Positions 1 through 8,800 of a DNA stretch of 58,685 nucleotides are shown here, piece by piece. How positions within the stretch are numbered: position 1 is the first letter of the stretch; each line of letters opens with the position of its first letter. The translations under genes were made by a program, and so were the position numbers. The notes beneath the pieces are model-generated. The model searched no databases. It was not told where the DNA came from and saw only the letters and a list, made by a program, of their open reading frames with translations. The DNA lies in assembly GCA_035640475.1 (NCBI GenBank), contig DASQWC010000193.1:1-58685 (forward strand), read 5' to 3'. Origin of the DNA: DASQWC01 sp035640475. GTDB taxonomy: Bacteria > Actinomycetota > JAICYB01.

Positions 1-199
1 CGAAGAAGCGGGCGATGTCCCCTGAGTCGTTGTGCGTGAACAGGACGTCGTTCGCGCGTGAATACGACGCGACCCCGCTCGACTCGGTGATCCTGGTATC
101 GGCGAGGTAGTAGAGCAGGCGCGCTCGTCCGTAGGCGGCGCACGCGGAGATGTCGGCGACGAACGCCAGCACCACGAGAAAGACCAGAAGTTTTCTCAC
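1..199 (-). CDS. Secreted protein, N-terminal fragment (phytase/esterase-like repeat family), cut by window edge
   Basis: Reading leftward from a GTG at 197-199, the frame is open to the window edge (66 codons). It begins MRKLLVFLVVLAFVADISAC, a typical signal peptide that could also be a lipobox ending in Cys. After it come residues resembling ESSGVA...THNDSGD, which recalls the opening of esterase-like/phytase-like beta-propeller proteins in actinobacteria. It starts 17 bp after the stop of the ABC permease on the same strand, so it may be cotranscribed. No clear Shine-Dalgarno sequence is visible. Export is well supported; the family link rests on one short motif and is tentative. Confidence 0.55.
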   Translation of the reverse strand, partial: MRKLLVFLVVLAFVADISACAAYGRARLLYYLADTRITESSGVASYSRANDVLFTHNDSGDIARFF

Positions 200-216
200 C
201 CGCGGTCTAAGGATGC

Positions 217-2733
217 CTACTCGTAGCGGAGCGCGTCGACTACGTTGAGGCGCGCGGTTCGCCACGCGGGCCAAGATGCGGCGCCGAGGAGCACGGCCAG
301 GGTGATCGCACCGTACAAGAGCGGTGCGACGGGGTCGACTCGCAACGGCATCGGATAGGGGATCCCGACACTCAGTGCGTGCCGGAACGATTCCGTCGCG
401 CCGAGCGAGAAGATCGTTCCGAGGATCAACGCGATGATCCCGACCGCGGCGGCTTCCATGACGACCATGAGCCCGAGCTGCCGGGACGACATGCCGACGG
501 CGGCAACGAGTCCGAGCTCCCGTTTCCGCCGGAGCGCCACGAGGAGGAGGTTCGACAACACCGCCGCGAACGCGATGGCCACCAATGCACGCTGGAGTGC
601 CCAAAACGGAGAGAAGAAACGGCCGTTCTCGACCTTCAGGGTCTCGAGATAGTCAGCTTCGTCGTAGGCCGTGAGATTCGGATCCAGGTTCGCGGCTTCG
701 ATTCGCCGCGCAAGCTCCGAGGTGCTGACTCCGGGCACCGGCTCTGCCTTCAGGCTGTAGGAGGGGAGCGGTCCCCAGACCTTCTCGAATAGTGCGAGCG
801 ACATCGAGGATTCGAAACCGGTGGTATCTCCGTTCGCGACGATGCCCTGGATGCGCGCGTTGACGAACCCGTTTGGACCGGGAAGTGGGAATGTACCGCC
901 GGGCCGGTAGCCGTATCGGCGGGCGACGCCCGGTCCGATAACGATCTCGCCGCGCTCGAGGGCGGCAAGGTCACTGGTTCCCTCGATCACTTCATACGGC
1001 GGCCGCTCGCCGTCGAACGCCTCGAAGGCGACGACGTCGCCGTGGAGGGAAGCCAGGAGGCCCGGACTGCGTCGCACGCGGGCTACGCCGGGGACCCCGC
1101 GCAGCCCGCGTGCGAGCGCTGGGGAGGGCCGTGCGTCGAGATTGAAGTTGTTGGTGATCGGCGTCGTCGCGACGAGGACTTGGCCGCGTACGGCTTCGGC
1201 GGCGCTGTCGGCGAGGCCGTCGACGACCATGAGGCCGAAGTTCGAGATCATGAATGCGGAGGAGATCGCTCCACCCGCGGCCAGGACCATTCCGGCCGAT
1301 CGCCAGCCCTCGCCGACGAGGTTCGACCACGCGAGACGCACCGGTGTGGATGCTCTGCGTGTCAGTCGTGCGCCGGCCGACAAGAGGAACGGGGCGAACT
1401 GTCCGACAGCGCTCATGAACGCGGCCGTCGCCAGGATGGCGGCCGGGCCGACGACGACGGGCTGCCAAGGTTCGATCGCGCCCTTCCGGGACGCCGCGAT
1501 GGCGATGCCCATCCCGAGGACGCCGAGGGCCAGAACGATGACCGGTCGAAGCACCGATGCGCGGTCCGCCGACTCGACGGCGGAGCGACCCTGCAGCTCG
1601 GCGACTACGTCGATGCGCGACGCCCGCCGCGCCGGACGCGCGGCCGCGACGAGTCCGAGCAGCGCGCCCAGGACCGCGCCGGTGACGAATGGTGCGGCCG
1701 AGAGATGGACACGCATCGTGAGACCGGCCGCCCGCTCGGTCAGGAACTGAAAGCTCGCGAGCACCGGATAGGCGACCAGAATGCCGGCGACCGCGCCCAG
1801 CAGACCGCCGACGACGCCGAGCGTCGCCCCTTCGACCAAGGCTCCACCGACGATGGTCCGCGGCTTTCCGCCGATAGCGGCTGCGACGGCGAGGTCGCGT
1901 CGGCGCTCCTCGAGTGAGAGCGCGAGCGCGTTGTGCGCCATGATTCCCCCGGTCGCGAGCGTGCCGAGGCCTACGAGTGCGAGCAGCACGTAGAGCTGCC
2001 GGAAGAAGGCCGCACTCGGCGAAGGCTCGTCGGCTTTGAGCACCGAAAAGGTCGGACCGAGCGCCGTCTCCAGGCGCTGCTGAAGCGCCTCGACGGCCAC
2101 GCCGCGCTCGGGCATGACGTAGACGACGTCGACGCGGTCGAGTCGCGTGAACAAGGCCTGCGCGACGTGGATTGGAAACGCGACGACACGCCCGTTGTTG
2201 ATCTGCTCGAGCCCCTCGACCGGCAGGGCACCTCGCGCCGGCTTCGGTCCGAGATTCGTGCGTATGACGCCGGCGGGCCCGAGCTCGTGTGCGAGGGCCC
2301 TCGACGTGAGGGGTGCACGATACGTCCTCGCCGCTTCGATCGCGCTCGGATCACAGGCGAATCGGCCGACGATCGCCTGGGCGCTGCAGTCGTAGCCGAG
2401 CGCGACGATCGGGATGTCCTGCCGATCGCCGCCGTCGGCGAGCGTCGTCGATTGGATCATGGGGATCGCCGCCTCGACTCCGGGGACTGCCCGGATCCCC
2501 GGCACCTTCGACTCGGGCACGCCGGCTCGATCCACCGGTCCAATGACGCGAAGCGGCGCCGGGCCGGAAAGAGACTCCGCGTAATCGTCGAAGGACCTCT
2601 GTGTGCTCGATTGAACGACCGTGACGGTGACGGCGAGCGTGACGCCGGATGCAACTGCGACGACGGCGATGACCGAGCGGAGCGGATGGCGTCGCAACCG
2701 TTTGAGGTGCAGCAGCCGGATGGCCCGCATCAT
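217..2733 (-). CDS. MacB/FtsX-type ABC transporter permease (838 aa)
   Basis: This is a membrane permease of the FtsX/MacB family (lipoprotein, macrolide or peptide extrusion type). The architecture is duplicated: an N-terminal anchor helix (about residues 15-40), an extracytoplasmic domain, a three-helix FtsX block (about 240-365), then a second anchor, extracytoplasmic domain and FtsX block ending near the C-terminus. Such 800-residue permeases usually work as one chain with a separate ATPase. The matching ATPase is encoded divergently with a PadR regulator at 2782-4040, and both promoters share the operator at 2746-2779, so all three genes are probably co-regulated. The substrate cannot be read from sequence. 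Its closeness to double-glycine-like peptide genes makes an immunity or peptide-clearing role possible (inference). Confidence 0.9.
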   Translation of the reverse strand: MMRAIRLLHLKRLRRHPLRSVIAVVAVASGVTLAVTVTVVQSSTQRSFDDYAESLSGPAPLRVIGPVDRAGVPESKVPGIRAVPGVEAAIPMIQSTTLADGGDRQDIPIVALGYDCSAQAIVGRFACDPSAIEAARTYRAPLTSRALAHELGPAGVIRTNLGPKPARGALPVEGLEQINNGRVVAFPIHVAQALFTRLDRVDVVYVMPERGVAVEALQQRLETALGPTFSVLKADEPSPSAAFFRQLYVLLALVGLGTLATGGIMAHNALALSLEERRRDLAVAAAIGGKPRTIVGGALVEGATLGVVGGLLGAVAGILVAYPVLASFQFLTERAAGLTMRVHLSAAPFVTGAVLGALLGLVAAARPARRASRIDVVAELQGRSAVESADRASVLRPVIVLALGVLGMGIAIAASRKGAIEPWQPVVVGPAAILATAAFMSAVGQFAPFLLSAGARLTRRASTPVRLAWSNLVGEGWRSAGMVLAAGGAISSAFMISNFGLMVVDGLADSAAEAVRGQVLVATTPITNNFNLDARPSPALARGLRGVPGVARVRRSPGLLASLHGDVVAFEAFDGERPPYEVIEGTSDLAALERGEIVIGPGVARRYGYRPGGTFPLPGPNGFVNARIQGIVANGDTTGFESSMSLALFEKVWGPLPSYSLKAEPVPGVSTSELARRIEAANLDPNLTAYDEADYLETLKVENGRFFSPFWALQRALVAIAFAAVLSNLLLVALRRKRELGLVAAVGMSSRQLGLMVVMEAAAVGIIALILGTIFSLGATESFRHALSVGIPYPMPLRVDPVAPLLYGAITLAVLLGAASWPAWRTARLNVVDALRYE

Positions 2734-2745
2734 GCCCGTGCACCT

Positions 2746-2779
2746 TGCGTATACATACTAAGTACGTAATATATACGCA
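2746..2779. promoter_or_regulatory. Palindromic operator in the divergent permease/padR promoter region
   Basis: The 48-bp gap between the divergent starts at 2733 and 2782 is strikingly AT-rich for this genome. It holds a perfect 8-bp inverted repeat, TGCGTATA (2746-2753) and TATACGCA (2772-2779), with further small palindromes between them (TACTAAGTA, TACGTA). PadR proteins commonly bind such elements in their own promoters. Its position suggests that PadR represses both itself plus the ATPase and the facing permease. Binding is inferred. Confidence 0.65.
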
Positions 2780-2781
2780 GT

Positions 2782-3309
2782 ATGCATGCCGTCAAGTACG
2801 CGCTCCTCGGCCTGCTTGCCACCGGACGCAGGCACGGTTACGACCTCAAGGGAGCGTTCGAAGATCTGCTCGGCGGCTCCTGGGAGCTGAACATCGGGCA
2901 GGTGTACACGACGCTCGCACGCCTCGAACGCGACGGTCTCGTCCGGAGTCGCATCGTCCCACAGGACCTTGTGCCCGATCGCAAGGTCTACGAGATCACA
3001 CCTGCCGGACGAACAGAGCTCAAACGCTGGCTCGGCGAACCTGCCAACGGGCCCGTCCGGCTGAAGGACGAACTGTTGGTCAAGGTCCTCGTCCAGAGCG
3101 TCGTCAAGGATGGCGATGCCGGCGACCTCATCGCGCGCCAGCGACTTCAGCACCTGCAAACCCTGTCCCAGCTCTCGGAGCTTCGAGAGGACGAAGACCT
3201 GAACCCGGCAACCCGGCTGATCGTGGAAGGAGCGATGTTGCACGTCGAAGCGGATCTGGAGTGGCTGGACCTTTGCGAGGAGCGGTTGACGAGAAGGGGC
3301 AGACGATGA
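2782..3309 (+). CDS. PadR-family transcriptional regulator (175 aa)
   Basis: The N-terminus (VKYALLGLLATGRRHGYDLK) is the PadR winged-helix signature, followed by the recognition region (GQVYTTLARLERDGLV) and the wing up to about residue 85. The remaining C-terminal helices match the Vir-type dimerisation domain. PadR proteins are usually ligand-responsive repressors of efflux or detoxification genes. The stop overlaps the ATG of the ABC ATPase (ATGA, 4 bp), so the two are translationally coupled, and the palindrome just upstream suggests autoregulation. The ATG at 2782 sits directly after that operator. Confidence 0.92.
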   Translation: MHAVKYALLGLLATGRRHGYDLKGAFEDLLGGSWELNIGQVYTTLARLERDGLVRSRIVPQDLVPDRKVYEITPAGRTELKRWLGEPANGPVRLKDELLVKVLVQSVVKDGDAGDLIARQRLQHLQTLSQLSELREDEDLNPATRLIVEGAMLHVEADLEWLDLCEERLTRRGRR

Positions 3310-4040
3310 ACGCGATCGAAGCAAAGGACATTTGGAAGACCTACTCGACCAACGGAGCGTCGGTGCACGCCCTGGCCGGCGTCGACATCGAGGTTCGAGA
3401 GGGCGAGTTCGTCGCCGTGATGGGGCCCTCGGGATCCGGGAAGTCGACGCTGCTGCACATCATCGGAGGCCTCGACACGCCCGACGAGGGCCGGGTGGCA
3501 ATCGGCGGCGAGGACATCTCGAACTTCTCGAAGAAGGAGCTTGCCGCCATGCGGCGCAAGCACATCGGATTCGTCTTCCAGTTCTTCAACCTCGTCCCGG
3601 TGCTCACGGTCGAGGAGAACATTGCGCTTCCTGCCGCGCTGGACGGTGCGCGTGAGGCGGACTACGCCGCAAAGCTCGGCGAAACGCTCGACACATTCGG
3701 AATCGCCGAGCATCGCACCAAGCTTCCGGCCCAGCTCTCGGGCGGAGAGCAGCAGCGTGTCGCCATCGCGCGGGCGCTCCTCAACGAGCCGGCGGTCGTC
3801 CTGGCCGACGAGCCGACCGGGAACCTGGACCGGGGGAGCGGAGCGGATGTCATGGCCCTGCTCCGGCGACTTCACAAGCAGCGGCAGACGATCGTGGTCG
3901 TGACGCACGATCCCGCCGTCGCGAGCTTTGCCCAGCGCGTCGTGTTCATGCGGGACGGACGGCTTGTGGACGAGGCGCGCCTGCGGACGCCCGGGAAAGC
4001 CAGCGCCGTCTTGTCGAAGCTGGTCAAGCTCGAGATGTAG
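3306..4040 (+). CDS. ABC transporter ATP-binding protein, MacB/LolD type (244 aa)
   Basis: This is the cytoplasmic ATPase partner of the FtsX-like permease encoded divergently at 217-2733. It has all nucleotide-binding motifs: Walker A GPSGSGKST (about residue 42), a Q-loop (FVFQFFNLVP), the ABC signature LSGGEQQR, Walker B VVLADEPTGNLD and the H-loop (VVTHD). FQFFNL and DEPTGNLD are typical of the LolD/MacB subfamily. ATG 3306 overlaps the padR stop by 4 bp. A longer in-frame extension upstream lies inside padR and is not credible. A strong hairpin follows at 4046-4080. Confidence 0.95.
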   Translation: MNAIEAKDIWKTYSTNGASVHALAGVDIEVREGEFVAVMGPSGSGKSTLLHIIGGLDTPDEGRVAIGGEDISNFSKKELAAMRRKHIGFVFQFFNLVPVLTVEENIALPAALDGAREADYAAKLGETLDTFGIAEHRTKLPAQLSGGEQQRVAIARALLNEPAVVLADEPTGNLDRGSGADVMALLRRLHKQRQTIVVVTHDPAVASFAQRVVFMRDGRLVDEARLRTPGKASAVLSKLVKLEM

Positions 4041-4045
4041 AAAAG

Positions 4046-4080
4046 CGAAAGGGAGCGAGGCAGCACCTCGCTCCCTTTCG
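4046..4080. terminator. Strong bidirectional hairpin terminator
   Basis: A perfect 15-bp stem (4046-4060 with 4066-4080) encloses a 5-nt loop (CAGCA). It lies 5 bp after the stop of the ABC ATPase and 17 bp after the stop of the convergent small peptide gene at 4098, so it can end transcription from both sides. There is no long T tract on either side. Confidence 0.75.
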
Positions 4081-4097
4081 GGGCATTTCCCTGGATG

Positions 4098-4268
4098 TCA
4101 GCGGGGGTTGAGTCCTCTCTCGAGGCCCTGGCCGATCCTCTCGACGTTGCGGCCCGTGCGGCTGACGATCCGCTCGACCTGCGTGCCGATCGTGGTACGG
4201 CCGCCCTTAACGTTCTTGCCCCGTGCCTTTGGATCCAGGTCCTTCATCTTCTTGCTCTTTTTGGCCAT
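4098..4268 (-). CDS. Small basic peptide with double-glycine-like leader, copy A (56 aa)
   Basis: The product is a 56-residue basic peptide. Residues 1-23 form a charged leader with DLDPKA and ending NVKGG. Residues 24-56 form a core beginning RTTIGTQVERIVSRTGR, which could fold as an amphipathic helix (Ile, Val, Ile, Val, Ile and Leu spaced on one face) and ends NPR. There is no Cys. An excellent ribosome site (GGGGGGAGGTGA) precedes the ATG. Copy B (4455-4619) is 47/54 identical, with the core at 29/33. Gly-Gly with a hydrophobic residue at -4 fits C39-peptidase substrates, although the usual hydrophobic residue at -7 is absent. A C39 exporter lies 1.6 kb away. It is probably an exported bacteriocin-like or signalling peptide. 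The protein family is not recognised. Confidence 0.8.
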   Translation of the reverse strand: MAKKSKKMKDLDPKARGKNVKGGRTTIGTQVERIVSRTGRNVERIGQGLERGLNPR

Positions 4269-4307
4269 GTTCTGTGTTCACCTCCCCCCGCCGTCTGACC
4301 TACAGAG

Positions 4308-4349
4308 AGCCTAGCAGCCACTGCGCGGCGTTCTGTGACTTACGCCACA
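4308..4349 (-). promoter_or_regulatory. Predicted promoter of peptide A with CRP-like box
   Basis: Plus-strand positions 4334-4349 read TGTGA-CTTACG-CCACA, one base off the CRP/FNR-type palindrome TGTGA-N6-TCACA. On the minus strand a -10-like TAGGCT lies at 4313-4308, which puts the box centre about 40 bp upstream of the implied start near 4301. That is class II activator geometry. The same arrangement, with nearly the same distance to the ATG, precedes copy B. Confidence 0.55.
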
Positions 4350-4396
4350 CAAAAACCGCGCAGAACCTCACCCTTTCGGGCCCGACTCCAAGCACA

Positions 4397-4446
4397 GGAA
4401 TGGGGAAAGGGAGCGAGGCCGGCTCGCCCCCCTTCGGGGCCATTCC
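4397..4446. terminator. Hairpin terminator after peptide B
   Basis: This inverted repeat lies just past the stop of peptide B. The outer arms GGAATGG (4397-4403) and CCATTCC (4440-4446) enclose an inner stem GCGAG/CTCGC (4413-4417 with 4423-4427). It resembles the hairpin after copy A in sequence and position (AAAGGGAGCGAG shared), so the terminator was copied together with the gene. Confidence 0.55.
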
Positions 4447-4454
4447 CGAACAAC

Positions 4455-4619
4455 TCAGCGGGGGTTCAGTCCTCGTTCGATGGCTTGGCCCGCCCGTTCG
4501 ACGCGCCGGCCGGTGCGGCTCACGATCCGCTCTACCTGCGTACCGATGGTGGTGCGGCCACCTTTGACCTTCTTCCCGCCCGCTTTCGGGTCGAGGTCTT
4601 TGACCTTCTTCTTGGCCAT
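4455..4619 (-). CDS. Small basic peptide with double-glycine-like leader, copy B (54 aa)
   Basis: This is the paralogue of the peptide at 4098-4268, two residues shorter in the leader. The 21-residue leader has KDLDPKAGGKKVKGG, and the 33-residue core starts RTTIGTQVERIVSRTGR and ends ERGLNPR. The same GGGGGGAGGTGA ribosome site lies upstream. Differences between copies are mostly conservative, and third codon positions differ freely (for example GGCCGT versus GGCCGC), the pattern expected for two protein-coding copies under selection. It is divergent from the PpiC-like/exporter operon at 4722-9087 and shares the intergenic region with it. The function is inferred from context: a substrate of the C39 exporter. 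Confidence 0.8.
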   Translation of the reverse strand: MAKKKVKDLDPKAGGKKVKGGRTTIGTQVERIVSRTGRRVERAGQAIERGLNPR

Positions 4620-4657
4620 ATTCAGTTTCACCTCCCCCCGCCGAATGACCTGGGCAA

Positions 4658-4699
4658 AGGCTATCCGGCACCAAGGCCTAGTCTGTGAGCTTCCTCACG
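4658..4699 (-). promoter_or_regulatory. Predicted promoter of peptide B with CRP-like box
   Basis: Positions 4684-4699 read TGTGA-GCTTCC-TCACG, a single mismatch to TGTGA-N6-TCACA. A minus-strand -10-like TAGCCT lies at 4663-4658. Box, -10 and start codon are spaced as in copy A (the near edge of the box is 65 bp from the ATG here and 66 bp there). The box also lies 23 bp upstream of the first start codon of the divergent operon, so one site could control both directions. Confidence 0.55.
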
Positions 4700-4721
4700 A
4701 ATAGGCAGAGAGCAAATTCAC

Positions 4722-5858
4722 ATGCCGGGAGCCCGTGCGCCTTTCCGCGGCCAAGCGCCACCTGCAAACATCGACTCGAGCCTCATGGAACGCGTAGCCG
4801 GCCGGACGGCCTTCTCCGTTGGTGCACGAGAGTACGGGTGGGTGGACGTCGTCCTCGCCGCCCATCTCTGGGGCGAGTATGCGAACCTCGAGCGGTGGAC
4901 GAGGGCGGGCATCGCCTGCCAGAAGCGCCTTCGGCGGCTCGGACAAGCCGTCCCCGAGGACGAGGTCGATGAGGCGTCGGATGCGTGGAGGTACGAGCGG
5001 GACCTCCTTTCGGCCGACGAGGCGCAGGAGTGGTTGGACGAGCGTGGGCTGAACGCCGAGGAGTGGGTCGATTACATCGAGCGGACCGTCCTGAGGCAAC
5101 GATGGGCGTCGGAGCTCGACAAGATCACGAAGGCTGAAAGCGTGACGGCAAGGGAGGTTTCTGACGCGCTGTACGCCGAGGCCGTGTGCTCGGGCGCGCT
5201 CGGCGAGCTCGGCGAGCGACTGGCGGCCCAGGCGGCCATCTACGATCGCGTCGCCGGTTCCAAAGGAGGCCGGCGCCCGCCCGGGTGTTCGCAGGCGGCT
5301 GTAGCGTCCCTCCTGAAGCGCCTCCCCGCAACGGTCAAGAAGACGGGAGTGGCTGGGCTCACGCCGGGCGCGACATCCAAGCGCGCCGAGCTCCTCGCGT
5401 GTCTCGCTATCGTCTTCGAGCGGCACATCGACGAGATCGCCGCGCCGGCAGCGTTGGATCGTGAGATCGAGGCGCACGCGCTGGACTGGACGCGGATCGA
5501 CTGCGAGCAGGTGCTGTTCGCAGACGAGGGGGCCGCTCGGGAGGTCCTGCTGCTCATTCGTGAAGATGGCTTGCCGCTGTCCAAGGCCGCCGGGATCGCG
5601 AAGGCGCCCGTCGAGAAGTCGTCCTACGTTCTGGACGACGTGGACCCCTCGATACGGCTCCGCCTCGTCGGCGCGTTACCGGGACAAGTCATCGGTCCCA
5701 TCGCGGCCGGAGACGGCTATTACGTCGTGTCGATTGTGGATCGCTCGGAGCCGAAGCGCAGGGACCGTCGGATTCGCGAACGCGCGCGAGCCAATGTGAT
5801 TGCTCGAGGTGTCCAAGCCGAGATGGGAAAGCGGGTTCGGTGGCATGAGCCGCTCTGA
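4722..5858 (+). CDS. PpiC/SurA-like peptide-maturation protein (378 aa)
   Basis: The C-terminal third (about residues 258-350) resembles a parvulin/PpiC-type prolyl isomerase fold: VLFADEGAAREVLLLIREDG, then GQVIGPIAAGDGYYVVSIVDR and a basic helix. The middle (about 90-150) resembles the helical SurA-like region (EWLDERGLNAEEWVDYIERTVLRQRW). PpiC-related proteins of this sort are known beside C39/cyclic-nucleotide exporters and have been called putative peptide maturation proteins. No signal peptide is visible, so it should act in the cytoplasm, perhaps presenting the peptide to the exporter (inference). It overlaps the exporter start by 14 bp. ATG 4785 is an alternative start, since no clear ribosome site precedes 4722. 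Confidence 0.65.
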   Translation: MPGARAPFRGQAPPANIDSSLMERVAGRTAFSVGAREYGWVDVVLAAHLWGEYANLERWTRAGIACQKRLRRLGQAVPEDEVDEASDAWRYERDLLSADEAQEWLDERGLNAEEWVDYIERTVLRQRWASELDKITKAESVTAREVSDALYAEAVCSGALGELGERLAAQAAIYDRVAGSKGGRRPPGCSQAAVASLLKRLPATVKKTGVAGLTPGATSKRAELLACLAIVFERHIDEIAAPAALDREIEAHALDWTRIDCEQVLFADEGAAREVLLLIREDGLPLSKAAGIAKAPVEKSSYVLDDVDPSIRLRLVGALPGQVIGPIAAGDGYYVVSIVDRSEPKRRDRRIRERARANVIARGVQAEMGKRVRWHEPL

Positions 5859-8800
5859 ACGGCGAAAGCCCGCTTCACGGCGCAAGCTCGCACAGAAGAA
5901 AGCGCCTGCATCGAAGAAGGCTCCGGCGCGGCGAAAGTCGGCCCCGAGACCCAGGACTCGCACGCGCAAAGCCGAGGGGATCCATCCCGTCCTACGGGAC
6001 CTGCCCATGCTCGAGTTCATGCCGGCCGAGCTTCGGCGGCTGATCGCCGACAGCTTCGCGTTGCACACCTATCCGTTCGGTGCCGTGATCGTTCGTGAGG
6101 GCGAGGAGGCCGACGGCTTCTTCGTGCTCGCGTCGGGCCGGGCCCGAGCCGTGAAGTCGGGCGATGACGGGGAAGAAGTTCCGATCGGCATTTTGCAGCC
6201 GGGCGACACGTTCGGCGAGATCGGGCTGCTGGAGGACTCGAAGCGCTCGGCTACGGTGCGGGCGTCGAGCGAGGTCGAGGCACTCCGGCTCGACCGCTCG
6301 ATCTTCCGTGCACTGCTCAAGACGCATCCCGAGGTTCGTGAGTCGTTCGAGCTTCACATTCGGCGGTTGAACCTCGAGAACTTCTTCCGGCTCTACTCGG
6401 CGTTCGCCGGGCTCCCATCCGACGCATTGGCGCTGATGCTGCGCGAGCTTCGCCCGGTGACGGTCGAGAAGGGGCAGGTGGTCGTCAAGGAAGGCCAGCC
6501 GGCCGGACCGATGTACGTCGTCGAGGAAGGACGCCTGCGCGCATACAAGAAGCTCAACGGGAAGGCTCGCGACGTCGCATATCTGCGAAAGGGCGACTTC
6601 TTCGGCGAGGTGTCGATCTTCAAGGGTCGGCAACGGGAGGCAACGGTGGAGGCCGTCACCGAAGCCCGCCTCCTCGGACTCGACCGCAAGACCTTCAACA
6701 AGCTGCTGCGCAGTGCTCCCGAGTTCCGCGAACGCATCGAGGAGCGTGTATCGCAGTACGACTACCGAGAGGTTGCCAACGTACCTCTGGACTTCGCAGA
6801 GGAGATCCTGCCCGCCAACCTCGGCCTCCACGAGACGGTCGGACCCGATCAGGTCGACGCAGAAGCCGATGCCGAAGCGGAGGAAGAAGAGCTCGAAGAG
6901 GAAACAGCCGACGAGACGTTCCAGAAGCCGTCCAAGAGGATCCGGCGCTTCCCGCACGTCTTCCAGCTCGACGAGATGGACTGCGGCGCGGCGTGCGTGG
7001 CGATGGTCGCGAGGCACTTCGGCCGCCCGGTGAGCATCGGATACGTCCGGGAAGCGGTCGCAGCGAGCACCGACGGCACGAGTCTGCTGGGGATCACGAA
7101 GGGCGCCGAGAGCATCGGGCTCGCCTCACGGTCGGTGAAGGCGTCGAAGAGCCGCCTCGCCGAGATGCCGCTGCCGGCGGTCGTTCACTACGACGGCAAC
7201 CACTGGGTCGTCCTCTACGACGTCGACAACAAGCGGGTGAAGGTCGCCGATCCGGCGCTCGGGCTGCGGCGCATGAGCCGCTCGGAGTTCGACGAGAAGT
7301 GGAGCGGGTACGCGGCGCTCTTCGCCTACACACCGGATCTCGAGAACGCACCGGTTCAGGCGGCCCGAATGCGATGGGTGTGGCAGTTCCTACGTCCGCA
7401 CCGCTGGACGATCCTGCGCGCGGCCATCCTTTCGCTTGTTGCCGCCGGGCTGTCGATGCTCCTTCCCGTCTTCACTCAGATCGTTGTCGACCGCGTGGTT
7501 GCCGAACGAGACTTCGGACTCCTGAATCAGGTCGTCATCGGGATGCTCGGCGTCCTCGTTCTGATGATCGCTGCGACGATCGGCCAGAGATACCTCTTGT
7601 CGCGTGCGGCCGTACAGATGGACGGCTCGACGCTCGACTTCATCACCGGGAAGCTCCTCGCGTTGCCGATGAGCTACTTCCACTCGCGCCGCACGGGCGA
7701 CATCTCGCGCCGGCTCGTCGGGTTCCGCCAAGCGCGTGAGTTTCTCGTTGGGCAGGGCGTCGGGGCGCTGACGTCGGTGGCGCAGCTCGGCGCCGCGCTC
7801 GTGCTGATGTTCGTCTACAGCTGGACGCTCGCCCTCGTGTTCCTCGCCGTCGTTCCCGCCTACGGATTGCTGATGCGCTTTTCGTTCCGGCGACTCCGGC
7901 CGATGTACGACAACCTCGAGGAGGCCTTCGGGAAGTACCACGGCCAGCAGATCGACGCGATCAAGGGAATCGAGGCTGTGAAGTCGATGGGGGCCGAGCC
8001 GGTGCTCCAGTCGCGGCTGCTCGAGCAGTTCAATGCGCTGTCGCACCGGCTGTTTCGCGCCGACTTCACGATCATGCTCTTCGAGGGCGTGATCCAGATG
8101 GTCACGTTCCTCTCGCTGGCCCTCTTTCTCTGGGTTGGCGCGTACCAAGTGCTCAACGGCCGGCTGACGATCGGGGAGCTGGTCTCCTTCAACGCACTCG
8201 TCCTGCTCGCCAACGGCCCGCTCCTCGCGCTGCTGACGATGTGGGACGACCTTCAGCTGACGTCGGTCTTGCTGAACCGGCTGAACGACATCTTCGAGCA
8301 GGAGCCCGAGCAAGGCGAGGACCATTCCAAGCTGCGTTCTGTCAAGACGCTCGAGGGCGCCGTCCGGTTCAAGGACGTGTGGTTCTGGTATCCCGGCCCA
8401 CAGCCGAACCCCATCCTCGAGGGCATCAGTCTCGACGTTGCTCCGGGGACGAAGGTGGCGATCGTCGGACGAAGCGGATCCGGCAAGACGACGCTCGTGA
8501 AGTGCCTCGCCGGCTTGATCGAGCCGACGAAGGGAACCGTGACCTACGACGGCGTGAACCTCACGACGCTCGAGTACCGCGACCTTCGCCGGAAGATCGG
8601 CTTCGTGTTGCAAGAGCCGTACTTGTTCGACGAGACGATCGCCGGGAACATCGCGTTCGGAGAAGACGTGCCGGACATGGAACGGGTTGAGCGTGCAGCT
8701 CGCGCCGCGAACGCGCACGACTTCATCGACCGGCTCCCGCTCGGCTACGACACGCGCATCGGTGAGACGGGGATCCTGTTGTCGGGCGGCCAGCGCCAGC

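Noticed and set aside
4098..4619. Peptides as lanthipeptide or sactipeptide precursors
   Set aside because: The cores have no Cys, and no modifying LanM/LanB or radical SAM gene is in the window.
7390..8718. 442-codon antisense frame inside the exporter gene
   Set aside because: A by-product of high GC; it mirrors the conserved ABC core.
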